Below are positions 12,601-26,800 of a DNA stretch of 64,000 nucleotides, piece after piece (within the stretch, counting starts at the first letter, position 1; each line of letters opens with the position of its first letter). Location of the stretch: NCBI GenBank assembly GCA_030159075.1, contig BROG01000029.1, forward strand, positions 2,253,001 through 2,317,000, given 5' to 3'. The notes below the pieces were generated by a model, which saw only the letters and a list, made by a program, of their open reading frames with translations, had not been told where the DNA came from and searched no databases. The DNA is from Atrina japonica. Taxonomy: Eukaryota; Mollusca; Bivalvia; Pterioida; Pinnidae. The translations under genes were made by a program, and so were the position numbers.

Positions 12601-15600
12601 AATGTTTTTATACAAATGACAAAATATTTTTCAGTCTACAAGAATAATGTTTTTATACAATTGACAAAATATTTTTCAGCATGTAAGATCAATGTTTTTA
12701 TTCAAATGACAATATATTTTTCAGCTTAAAAGATCCATGTTATAAAACAAATGAAGCTGGTAATTGCGCTGCACCATATTCCTTTATTCATTGGCTCTCG
12801 TTAAACAGAAATATTAATGAATTTATTGTAAGTAATCTGTTGGTTACAGAGGATAAAGTTCTTTTGCACATATCAATGCTTATTTGCATTTTAATAATCC
12901 TGCATTAGTTTCATTTGCAGTGCTTTTTTGCATTTAAAATTATCTGGCATAATTTTTATTTGCAGTGCTTTTTTTGCATTTAAATTAATCTGGCATTAGT
13001 TTCATTTGCAGTGCTATTTTGCATTTTAATAACCTTGCATTATTTTCATTTGCAGTGCTTTTTTGTGTTGTATTAATCCCGCATTAGTTTTATTTGCAGT
13101 GCTTTTTTGTGTTGTATTACTCCCGCATTAGTTTTATTTGCAGTGCTTTTTTGTGTTGCATTAATCCCGCATTAGTTTTATTTGCAGTGCTTTTTGTAAA
13201 TAACTTATCCCTTATTAATTTCAATAATTTCTTTTCTTTTTGTTATTAATCAATCCCATATTACACATATGCAGTGCTTAATAACATTTTTTGTACTAAT
13301 ACCCATGTTTAACATTGATGTCCATATAAACCAAACCCCAAATTGCTTTTGCTTTCATTATTTGATGCATTAGAAACAGATTAGCAGAATATTAAATATT
13401 GAAACTGTGTACTTCCTGTAGACCTTGTCATGATAAATGCAAAACTGTACCGTAAGATGGGAAAGTGATACAGATTTCCAGAAAATGATTACATTGTCAT
13501 AGTAACTGATATTTTCTTGTGACATTTTCAAGTAATTTGTATCATTTTGCTGTCCAAAGTTACATGACGTCAATTGGGAAAAGGTCTTTTGATTTTTATA
13601 TATATTACCTTGACTGAATTGAATTTCATCTAATGTTAATGAAATAAACAATCATTTAACTCAAATATAACAAAGGATATAGAAAAAATGTTTTGTTTTT
13701 GTTTTTTTGTTTTTGTATTTATGTTGACAATTAAAATCTTGCAAATTTTTCACAGCTTATCTCTATAGTTGCTGTAAAGACATGTTGTGGGACATATGTC
13801 AGAATAGTGCTAAATGTTGTGTGATTCTAAATTGAGAAATTCAATGTTAGGACATGTTTATGTGTCTCACAGGTAACACATTCAAATGATTTTGTCTCAA
13901 AGGTAACATTCAAATGTTTATGTGTTTTAAAGGTTACATATTCACATGTTATATGTCTTGGAGGTAACACATTCACATGTTTATGTGTCTCAGAGGTAAC
14001 ACATTCACATGTTTATATGTCTCAAAGGTAACACATTCAAATGATTATGTCTCAGAGATAACATTCACATGTTTATGTGTCTTAGATGAAGTACATTCAC
14101 ATGTTTATATCTCAAAGATAACACATTCACATAATTATGTGTTTCAAAGGTAACACATTCACGTGATTATGTGTCTTAAAGGTAACACATTCACATGTTT
14201 ATATGTCTCAAGGTAATGCATTTACATATGTTTATGTCTTATATAACACATTCACATGTTTATATGCCTCAAAGGTAATGCAATCAAATGTTTATATGTC
14301 TTAGAGGGAACACATTCACATGTTTATATGTATCCAAGGTAACACATTCAAATATATATATGTCTCAGATATAACACAGTCCTATTTTTATATATATTAA
14401 ACAGTAAGAGTTTTGTATATACTGAAACAGTAGAGGTATATCACACATAATTAATATTTATCTATTCATTGGCAGAGCATTTTGATTAATCTTTAGTTCA
14501 AAATATATATGGTGAGCATTTACAGTAATAATTTTCTCTGATGTTGTACATATTTCACTATTTCAGTCTAGCAAATCCTTGCTTCCGAACGAGTTTTCAA
14601 TGTGAACCACCCTATTCATACATTCATCGATTATCATTGACACGTGATGTTGATGCATTCACTGTAAGATTTCTGGACTGACCTAAGATATACACTTCAC
14701 ATGTTGTATTCCTTCACATCAAATTGATTTCACTACTTCCACAACTTTCACAATTTCTATCCTATTTCATTTATCATATTAGTATTCATTGATTTCCTTT
14801 TGTAACATTGAAAACTATGGTCATCTTCTCTTAGTTAGCTCTCCTTCTTCATAAAGATAGATACATGTAGAATCTACATGAACTTTTGATACAAAATTTG
14901 TATACTTTTCCATATAAATGTATGGAAATTTTCATATGATACAAAATTTGTATACTTTTCCATACAAATGTGTGGAAATTTTCATACTAAATTTATGGAC
15001 TTTTCTATACCAGATATGTACTTAATGATAAGAAAATAAGAAATGGATAGTGGTAAGGGGATATCAGAACAAGGAAATGTGATTTTTACGAGTTGATGGA
15101 ACATCAACGCAGTTATGTTATGCTAAGTTGTTTATTGGGAACAAATCAAAGCATATTTTGCAGTATGGGGTTAATAACACATTATATTGCCGCAGAATTA
15201 CATTTCAGCAATATAAACTCAACTTCAAGACTGAAATTTCCAAATCAAACTTTAATTCGCATATTTTTGCTTTTTAAAATGGCGAAAATATAGTAACAGT
15301 TCTCTGAAAAATATAGGTCTACAAGACTTGTTGAAATATATGCTATTTAAGTTCAGTTTGGCGTCCTTTATGAATTTTGAGATATTATAAATTTGCTTTA
15401 GAATGTTACTTTACAATTATTTTATACCATTATACTCTTGTGATAGAATTGACATTAAAAGCGATAGACTGGACTGTTAACAATTCTTGTGCATGATTAA
15501 TATGCAAATGAGTTTTGGTCAAGTTTCCCTTACTATGTATTGCCAAGATCTGTCTGAAGTTGGACATAGAAGTTGCATTACATGATCTTAACTGTTGAGA

Positions 15601-17738
15601 AACTTGTGGTAGTCTTTGAAGTTGGGAAAATGTTTTTTTTCATGTACACTTATTGACCTAGAGATTTAAGGCTACTGATAGGAATAAGAGTGTAAGGGTA
15701 TAATACTGCCCTGTCACATAGAAATTTAATATTGATGAAACGATGTTTATAAGTACAAGATTTTATAATCATTTCGCTGATCTATTTAGCTTGTTGCGTA
15801 ATAAATAAGCCATCAGTACTCACGTTAGGCCAAATGTCTGACCCAACTTTTAGTTACTTTTTTGTAAAACCTAATTTTACCAAATTAAAAAGTATTCAGT
15901 ATACTGAGTGTATTATACCTCATTAAAAATTACGATTGCCTTCAACTCGTATCAGTACTTTCAGTACTTTGTATTAGCAACGGATTGTGGTAATGTTATC
16001 AGGTCGAGGAAATGTAATTTAGGAACTTAAAAATAAATATGCAGACACTAGGTTATGGGAATGGAATGTCAAGACAAGGAAGTATGATTTAGGGACTTTA
16101 ATTTACTTTCAATATCCAATCAGCAACTTGTGATACCACTTAATCAGTTGAGGAAAATGTTAACAAACTCAACATTAGCAGGGTACTTACATATGAAAAT
16201 ATAAACTTAGACTTTCTCACACTATTACAGTTAAGTATAATACTTTATGTGCTTATATTCTGTCATTTTAAGTGACTAATTATCTTGAAAAACATGAAAG
16301 TTTATCTGTCAGTGTGTCTGTCAGTCAGTGTGTCTGTCTGTCTGTCAGTGTGTCTGTCAGTCAGTGTGTCTGTCAGTATGTCTGTCCATCAGTGTGTCAG
16401 TTAGTCAATGTGCCTGTCTGTCAATGTGTGCATGCCTGTGTGTTTGTCAGTCAGTGTGTCTGTCTGTCAGTGTTTCTGTCAATCAGTGTTTCTGTCTGTC
16501 AGTATGTCTGTCTATCAGTGTATCTGTCTGTCAGTATGTCTGTTAGTCAGTGTGTATGCCTGTCTGTAAGTGTGTATGTCTGTCAGTCAGTGTGTATGTC
16601 TGTAAGTGTGTCTGTCAATGTTTCAGTATGTCGGTTCTGTGTGTCAGTGTCTGTCTGTCATTGTATCCATGTGTAAGTGTGCCTATCTGTCAGTCAGTTT
16701 GTCAGTCTGTCATTTTCTCTCTATTTGTCTGTCTGTCATTCTGTCTATCTTTGCCTGTGTGTCTGTCTGTCTGTCTGTCTTTTTCTGAGTTCTATGTAAA
16801 CTCTGAACAATAAAGGTCATGATCTCTTAGTTTACACTTTTTTTTTTTACTACAATAGGGAACTTTTGAGTTAACCCAGATTACTGTTCTGATGCTGCAA
16901 TTATTCGCACCTTTTCGATTTTGTTCCTCATACCGGTATGTTCTTCTGGTTTTATGGAAATATCCTTACATTTGAATGCATTAACTTTATTTTGTGTAAA
17001 GAAATCCAAGAAACTCTTAAAACATACCACACTGGGTTATATACTTGAACGCCAAATAACTGAAATGTAACAGGGGAAAATGTGCGGACAGACTGGGAAT
17101 CAAACTCACGACCTTCCAAACAGTAGCAGGGTGCTTTTACCAATTGCGCTAATGGGGCTATCTATATATTACCGAAACTGGAAATAACCTTGAGCAACAT
17201 TTTCTAGAATAACCTAACTGGTGATAATAAAAGCAGGGTTAACTGGTGATAATAAAAACAGGGTTATAACAGTAATCCGGGCGAACTCGAAAGTTCCCTG
17301 TTGTATTTGAGTGTAAACACTTTACAAATCTTCTTCTGATCACAAAGTGTTGGTAAGTGTGACTGTACTTACTTCTTATATCATACCTATATACATGTAC
17401 ATGTACCACATTTGTTAGGTAGGTTGCAGACCTGGATGTATAAAGACTAAATCAGTTAGTTCTATAATACCAGTAATAGCTGACAGACAAAATTACAACG
17501 TGTAGCCATTTTTATTTGTTAAATAGCTTTTTAATAAAAGTAGTAGGTTAGCATCATGTACATATTTTGAAATCTCACTTTGTCTGTCTGAAATGATTAT
17601 GATTCCCAGACCAAATTTTTTTATTGACATATATGACCATTATACACCAATTATTTTGAAAAATCTGTTTATTTGAAAGAAACAATCGTTTCCTTCAGAT
17701 TCAGTTTATCAGGGTTCAACTGTTATGTATGATATATA

Positions 17739-17831
<93 letters not shown>

Positions 17832-20800
17832 AATTAAGTGATTTTCAGAATGTGGTCTCAAAAGACAGTTTTTCTTATGTGAGAGTGGTCTTTCAAGGCT
17901 GGATTCACTGTATACAGTAGTCAGTTTTATTCTTGTACATCCGAGGATTGATTGTATGATAGATGATTGTAGATCTACTTGTCTGTGGTACTGTTGTCTA
18001 TATATGTGTGACAGTCACCACTTCTATATAAGTCTTGATGTTAATCTGCATGAAATGCATGATAAATGCTTTACTTTCTGCCTGCAATAGAGAGTAAGCA
18101 AATCGCATAATTTAAACCCCTTAATTTTGGTGCTTTACCATTTGTCAATTTCTAGCTATAAATGTATGTGGGAGAAAATTAAATGCATCAAGTACAATCG
18201 ATACTCCTACTTTTTAAAAAAAAAATCTTTGGAATGAGACTTAAAACCGAGGTCCTGGGGCCTGTTTTACAAAAAGTCCGAAGTCTTAAATCCTAACTTT
18301 TAGTCTTAACTACCATGGCAACACATCTATGATTGGTCAGTCCCATGACAATTAGGACTAAGACTTAGGATTTAGGACTTAGGACCATTTGTAAAAGAAC
18401 CCTCATTGCATTGGGTTAAGTCCATAGCACAGGTCAAAATTTGTAGTACTTCACCTAAAGTTGGTGGCATCTACATATTAGTGAAAAATTCTTGACGAGC
18501 TGTAAAACATCAATTAACAAATCCATAATATTTTTTGTTAGAAAAGTATATAAATCTGGGACCCATTTTACGAAAGGTCATAAGTCTTAAATCCTAACAT
18601 TTAGTCCTAACTACCATGACAATGCATCACTGATTGGTCAGTTCAATGACAATTAGGACTAAGACTTAGAATTTAGGACTTAAGACTTTTTGTAAAACAA
18701 GTCCCTTATTCAGACAACCATATTCTAAACATTGTGAAAAATTATATTGTTGTTTTTGAAGTCTAATTGTATAAGTAACTGCATCGCAATGAATGAAAAT
18801 GAAACTTGTGTAACTTGTGTTATTTTTATAATTGTCTTTTACATAAATTAAGTAATTTTGAGAGGTATTTTGGATTGTTTTTTGCTTCAGCATTAAAGTC
18901 TTAATGATAACGTATAGATTGTGAAATCTGTGTTATTGTTTTATGTAAGATTGTACTACAGTATGTTGTACTATTTCAAGAATATATGCAGTACATGTAT
19001 AACAATGTTGATCTTATCGTTCTTAGAAAGCTGTAGAGGGTGTTAATCTTACAGCCAACTTGGACAAACCGGAGGGACTTTTGGATGGGTTAATGCAGGT
19101 GATGGTTTGTGGGGTAAGTTTTTCATTCTTTATTTCATCCATCTGTCCATATGGGAGTTATCTCCCTTTAATTTGATTTCTGATGTTTTGAAAATGGATT
19201 CTGTGAATAAACGGTCCACCAGAGGTCTCTTGCATAACACAGGGTACAGTCATATGCAAATGGCTAAATAACTCAAAACTGATTGAATTTTTGTTTACAG
19301 AGATATCAGAAAGTCGCTAGGAATTATCTAAGGATCATTTTCATTCATGGGATCAAAGGTCAAGTTCACAAGCACCTAAATAAAGAGAAATATGATTTTT
19401 TTGTTGGTTTTTTTTTGTTTTTTATCAAATGTTAGACATTTTCAACTTCTCAAGAACCAGTGGACTAATTTTAACCAACCAAACATGACAGGAAATTGTT
19501 CTCAGGTGACTGTTAACGCCAATTGTGCCTTTTGTGTATATTCTGTATACAATAGATCTGCATCATTTTAATTAAGTGCTAGAAAAGCTTTATAGGCCCA
19601 AGGCCTACCCAAAAGGACAGTTGTACAAATATAAAATTCACCGCCTTTGTTCTCGTCCCATATGGAATTCACTTACCATGTATATCCCATATGATATTAG
19701 GTCAAGCATTAGTGTATTTTAAGTCATTGGTTGATAAAGGTATGTACTGTATAAACGTTCTGGGCCAGTCTGTACAAGTATGTAGTGTATAAACGTTCTA
19801 CATGTATATATGATCTGGGTCAGTCTGTACAAGTATGTACTGTGTAAACGATCTGGGCCAGTCTGTACAAGTATGAAGTGTATAAACGTTCTACATGTAT
19901 ATATGATCTGGGTCAGTCTGTACAAGTATGTAGTGTATAAACGTTCTACATGTATATATGATCTGGGCCAGTCTGTACAAGTATGTAGTGTATAAACGTT
20001 CTACATGTATATATGATCTGGGCCAGTCTGTACAAGTATGTAGTGTATAAACGTTCTACATGTATATATGATCTGGGCCAGTCTGTACAAGTATGTAGTG
20101 TATAAACGTTCTACATGTATATATGATCTGGGTCAGTCTGTACAAGTATGTACTGTGTAAACGTTCTACATGTATATATGATCTGGGTCAGTCTGTACAA
20201 GTATGTACTGTGTAAACGTTCCACATGTATATATGATCTGGGTCAGTCTGTACAAGTATGTACTGTGTAAACGATCTGGGCCAGTCTGTACACGTATGTA
20301 GTGTATAAACATTCTACATGTATATATGATCTGGGTCAGCCTGTACAAATATGTACTGTGTAAACGTTCTACATGTATATATGATCTGGGCCAGTCTGTA
20401 CAAGTATGTAGTGTATAAACGTTCTACATGTATATATGATCTGGGTCAGCCTGTACAAGTATATACTGTGTAAACGTTCTACATGTATATATGATCTGGG
20501 CCAGTCTGTACAAGTATGTAGTGTATAAATGTTCTACATGTATATATGATCTGAGTCAGTCTGTACAAGTATGTAGTGTATAAACGTTCTACATGTATAT
20601 ATGATCTGGGTCAGCCTGTACAAGTATGTACTGTGTAAACGTTCTACATGTATATATGATCTGGGTCAGTCTGTACAAGTATGTACTGTATAAACGTTCT
20701 ACATGTATATATGATCTGGGTCAGCCTGTACAAGTATGTACTGTATAAACGTTCCACATGTATAGACCTATATGATCTCAGTCGATCTGTTGAAATGTAC

Positions 20801-23800
20801 AAATTTATGCAATATAAACATTTGTGGTATGATCTGAATATAACTGAGGAGATTTCTGCATATGGTGTTGAGATAAGAAAAACTCTAAGTTTCTTACTCA
20901 AAATCAGAAATATGAGGAAAATGCAATTTTGCATCAGGTATATAATTTCATTTCATTTTTGTACAAGTGAACTTAGCATAATTTACAGTTAAGGTGATAG
21001 AGATGGTTGGCTCAATTAGAAGTAGATGAGTCTACTGTGTGATAGATATGTATGTGTAAATTAACAGTTCTTCGACTTGTACAAATCTAAATATCAAATA
21101 TCAAATATCATATATCTGTTTTATTTCAGGATCAGATTGGTTGGAGGAACAAATCACGACGTATGTTAATTTTTGCAACAGATACCAATTTTCATCAAGC
21201 AGGAGATGGAAGGGTAAATCTCTTATTTTTCTTAAAGTCAATAACAATTCCCAAAATTGAAAAAGAGATACAAAAAAGTTTTATTTCTTCAGTGAAACCT
21301 AGATTTGAGGTAAACCTTGATGAAACATGTGAAAGGGAACCTGCTCTAAGAGACTGCACTGAATTATTTGTTTGCTTGTTTGTTATTTGATTGTATTTTA
21401 TGTCACATTCAACACTAGTATTTTTGCAGTAAACAAGTTCTAAATTTATTCGTGAGATGGTATTTTTTTCGGGATTTTGAATGCCCATTTTGTCATACTA
21501 TAATCATATTTCATCACACAAAATTTTTTTTTGTGGGTAATTTCGCGAGAGCTCTTGCTCCTGCTGTTGCTCTCGTGAATAAAACCAGATTTACAGTATA
21601 GAGTGCCCTCTTGTCCTCTGTCTCACAGACTCACACAGACACAGTCCACAAGTGTCAGGAACACTGTGGCTCCAGCTGCCCATCTAGAATTTAAGGATCC
21701 CACTGCTGCCAGCAGTTGTGATATACATTGGATGGCTTTTGAGCTAGACAGTTAAACTGCCCATATCCATGACTGTTACACAGTATAAATTGATAGTCTT
21801 ATTTAAACCATATTTTAGAGATTAGCTGTCTTGTTTTACTATCTGTACATACACTCTCAGTCCACATTTAAGAAATTATTTGTCTTGTAATACTGACTGA
21901 GGCTTCATTAGTTGCAGTATTTGTATATGGGAGGTTTTGGGTTTAATTTTCAGCAGAATATTTTACTAAGAGTCTTTAAGAAAAAGCAATGACTGTTCTT
22001 TTGACTAGTACTGGAGTGTGAAACCCATTAACCTTTAGATGAGATGTTATATAGAGTTTCTTGCCACAGCTAGTATGATACACTAGAGAATCATCATTAT
22101 CATAAGTTCAGAGAACAGGGCCCGAAGTCACCAAATTTACTCAATACTCAAGCTCAACTTTTATTTCATTATTTTGACTATAAAATCATTTGTAAAATGT
22201 TTCGGTTTGAATTTTTAGGAAGCATATTATCATTTCTTATCATTCACATATAAATTTTTGCATCATGCTCAAGATTTTCCTGTAAAACTGAATAAGTATG
22301 TTGAGTACGGTACTCAAAATTTGAGTACGTACTCAAACAATATTTTAATATTTCTTTAGTTTTTTTTTTTCAAATGAGCAATGATTTTGATTATTATTTA
22401 TAATTATATGCCGTCAATATATAAACATGTCCAGTTACAGGATAAATTTTGCGTGTTTTTAACTTAAAATCATGAAAAGTTAGTTAAGCTTGAGTACTGA
22501 GTTAATTTGGTGACTTCGGGCCCAGGTCTCACCAACAACTTCTCATTTCATTGACATTTTCAGGTGATGTCAATACATGTATAAATTAATGAGTCTTGGG
22601 AATATAAAATAAAACTTTGAACCAAAAAAAAAAAAATAATAAATAAATAAAAATAAGATAAAAAATATATATATAAAAGAGAAAATATTGAAGTATTGTG
22701 CTTGTATGATTTAGTGCCAGCTGAAATTATAAAATCTACCATTTTTTGCTATTCCTTTTATAATTTTGAGCTAGCAAGAATTGAATATTACTTAATTAAA
22801 ACTAAGAATTTTTCATGTCAAATATCTCTATTTCAATATATTTTTCAGCTTGCTGGTATTCTAGAACCTAATGATGGATTGTGTCACTTAGATGCTAACA
22901 TGAAGTATTCAAGGGCAGAGACACAGGTACTTGGTTTACAAAAATACTGTATAAACAGAATTTTTAGCGAGGATTCAATTTTTGCATCAGAAGTAAGGCT
23001 GTTGACTTAGCTGAAATTAAATATCGCTAATAATTCATTCTTCTTCGGAGGTAAACAGGTAGTGGAATTAATGATAATTGTAATTGGTGTTTGTATGGCT
23101 GCGACATTCATCTGATTTTACAAATATAGTTACAATTTACTGTTCTGACCCTAGTGCTATATTATGATACTATACTAGATATATACTGTGTAAATAAGTT
23201 ACGACGTATAGCCTGGTATAAATAAATTTCATTCATGTATAATTTGTAAATCATTAAATCGCTAAAATTACTTCTCGCTAAAACCATATACCAATTTTCT
23301 TGGTCAAAACACTAAATTTGCATCTTGCTTAAAAATCCACTGATTTGGTTAGTAGATATAGCTTAAACATACTTGTCTGGGTTTTTGTTTTGGAATTCTA
23401 TATCTATTTTAAATTCGAGCTCAACTGATGAAGTCTCATTGACAGCAACAATCATCTTTAGCATTTGTTTTCACCTTTTTTTTTGCAAAACTGTAATTTT
23501 GGTATAATATTTTTAATACTTAAGCTAACAGTCATTCAAATTCAAACTGTAAGTCCTCTTTGATATGATTCTGAATAACTGGAGACAAAAGATATGTCTG
23601 GTAAATAGATAATACATATATACATATATTGATTCAAAATTGATTTTAAAATTTTTATAGTCATCCATGAATTCTTTTGACAGAGGCGCTATGATTTCAC
23701 ACTCAGGTTTATTATCACATATATGATCTTTATTTGATAATTTTGACTTTTAGCTCAGTTGAGCCAAAGTCTCCATGACTTTACTGTCGGGTTTATTATC

Positions 23801-26800
23801 AATATATTTAAAAATTTCATTTGATACTTGTACTTTTGTCTCTGAGCTCACATGACGGTCAGATGCTTTCTTATCATCTGTAGGATCTCAATTTGATACT
23901 TTCACTCAATTTGACTCTGAGCTCACTAACTCCAGTGGCTGCATGACTTCACAGTCAGATGCTTTTATTATTATCTGTAGGATCTTTATTTTATACTTTG
24001 ACTCAATTTGACTATGAACTTGGATGAGCCAGAGGCTCAATGACTTCGCAGTCAGATACTTTCTTGTCATCTTAACAATTTTAATTTGATACTTTTGACT
24101 CTAGACTCACATGAGCCAGAGGCTCCATGAATTTACAGTCAGATGCTTTATTATTATCTGTAGGATCTTTATTTGATACTTTTTTCTTTTAGCTCACTTG
24201 AGCCAGAGGCTCCAATGATTTTATTATTAATATATTTAAAACTTCATTTGATACTGGTACTTTTGACTCTGAGCTTACATGAGCCAGAGGCTCCATGACT
24301 TCACAGTCGGATGAAATTCTTATCATCTGTAGGATCTTCATTTGATACTTTTTACTTTAAGCTCACGTGAGCCAAAGTCTCCAAGACTTTACTGTCAGGT
24401 TTATTATCAATATATTTAAAAATTTCATTTGATACTACATGTAGTACTTTTGACCGTGAGCTCACATGAGCCATAGGCTCCTTGACTTCACGGTCAGATG
24501 AATTCTTACCTGTATGATCTTCATTTGATACTTTTGACTTTGAGCTCACATGAGCCAGAGGCTTCATGACTTCACAGTCAGATGAAGTCTTATCATGTGT
24601 AAGATCTACACATTCAATTGCATCAGTAACTTTATACATTCAGGACTACCCATCAGTTGGACAAATTATACAGAAAGCCAAGGACAATAATATTAATGTA
24701 ATCTTTACCATTGGTGGCGAGAACTCCAATACAGCAGCAGGAGTCCGTAGACTCTACTATGATAACTTTGCGAGCTTGTTACCAGGAGGGACTCAGACAG
24801 CAGCAGAATTGACTCCAGACGCTAAAAACATTTTAACCATTGTATCTGAAAATTACAGAGTAAGAGATAAATAGAATCTACCACTACCTTCAGGTTATGA
24901 CAAAGGAATCTCAATCTGAGGGTAAGATTCTTGAATGACAAACCCAAGGCTTATTGATGGTTTGTCATTCAAGAATTTTATCCCAAGGATTTAGATTTGT
25001 TTGTCTTACAATCAAGGTAGGGGTTGATTAATTTTTTCCCATGTTTTCAATACATGTATATGTCTGCGCAAATAAAATCTGACATTATGCACTGCATTGT
25101 AGATGCCACAGACACCCTACATCATATAAATTTTATTGTGATGTCATAGAACATGTAGCTTGTCAATACCCTAGGGGTTGACATTAAAATCATTCCCCGT
25201 TAAAATGAAGGAAAAATCTGTGAACAATGGGAAAATGTTATTCTAAGGAGGTTGAAGATTGAGGCGGGGGGAGTGGGGAGTGGTTGGGGAACACATATGA
25301 TTTTGGTCTTTGTATTGTCTGAATGCAGTATTGTAAACTGCTTTCCATGGTTCAGTAGTAGAGTGTTGAACTCACAAGTGGAAGGTCATGGGTTAGATTC
25401 CCTGTGTCGTGTCATTCCAAAGCCTTTAAACATTGTAGTGACTATTCTTTCACTTATAAGTACATGGCGCATAAAGTGAAAGTCACAGGTCTTGTGAATA
25501 AGACTTAAAACAGAGGTCCCATGTCATGTCAGGGGTGTAAAAGGACCCTCACTGCAATGGCAGCAGGTCAAAATGTTTGGCAATTCACCTAAATCTAGTG
25601 ACATCTCCATGAAGCGAACAACTCTTTTGTGGGATGTTAAACAACAATCAAACAAAAAGCAATGCTATGGTTTCCACAGAACAACTTGAAAGGTTGTTTT
25701 CTTGAATTTCACCAGTTTTGGTTTATTCATTGAGTCAGCAGCGGAGAAAAGGTTCCCTACAACATAACCAATGCATTGAGAGAAAACAATTAACTCCATC
25801 TGATATTATATTTGTACTTTTGTAGATTTTTTGCACCAGAAGCAAAAAGAGTTGCAATTGCCAGCATTCATTCTCATATTATATATATTTTAAATCTACA
25901 TGTGGTCAAGTTTCTGAAAACATATAAAAGTAACAATTTCCCCCAAAATTGTGGTAAGGACCCCTTTCTCAGCTGCTGGTTCATATATCAATTCATCCTC
26001 AAGAAAATTTTACTAAAGCCAAGGCTGTTAAAAAAACTTTTTTTTTCTTGGGCAACAGGTTTAGAAAATGTAGGTCCTTTTTATAGATCATTGTCTCACC
26101 TATTTATACATGGAATTATGTTATAACATGTATAATCAAAAACCTGTTATATAGGGTGACACGGAAAATATGGCACATCCTATAGGTGATATTGGTGATG
26201 TTATAATTGGAGTCTGCTTAACCTCCTGTAAGGGTTTTTTGCAATGTATATCATAACACCAAGGTTATAGCTAGAGGAATTTTACATCCTAAAGATGATA
26301 TCAAGGTTATATATATAGAGGAATTTCATATCCTAAAGATGATATCAAGGTTATAGCTACAGATATTTTATATACTGAAGATGATGATATCAAGGTTATA
26401 GCTACAGATATTTTATATACTGAAGATGATATCAAGGTTATAGCTGCAGATATTTTATATACTGAAGATGATATCAAGGTTATAGCTGCAGATATTTTAT
26501 ATACTGAAGATGATATCAAGGTTATAGCTGCAGATATTTTATATACTGAAGATGATATCAAAGTTATAGCTACAGATATTTTATATATTGAAGATGATAT
26601 CAAGGTTATAGCTACAGATATTTTATATACTGAAGATGATATCAAGGTTATAGCTGCAGATATTTTATATACTGAAGATGATATCAAGGTTATAGCTACA
26701 GATATTTTATATACTGAAGATGATATCAAGGTTATAGCTACAGATATTTTATATACTGAAGATGATATCAAGGTTATAGCTGCAGATATTTTATATACTG

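Noticed and set aside
16272..16813. Cysteine/valine/serine-rich frames of up to 134 codons
   Set aside because: Translations of tctgtcagtgtg simple sequence in several frames at once.
24352..24639. 95-codon minus frame with [14 protein letters not shown] repeats
   Set aside because: Translation of the about 90-base minisatellite; it lies against the beta intron/exon boundary.
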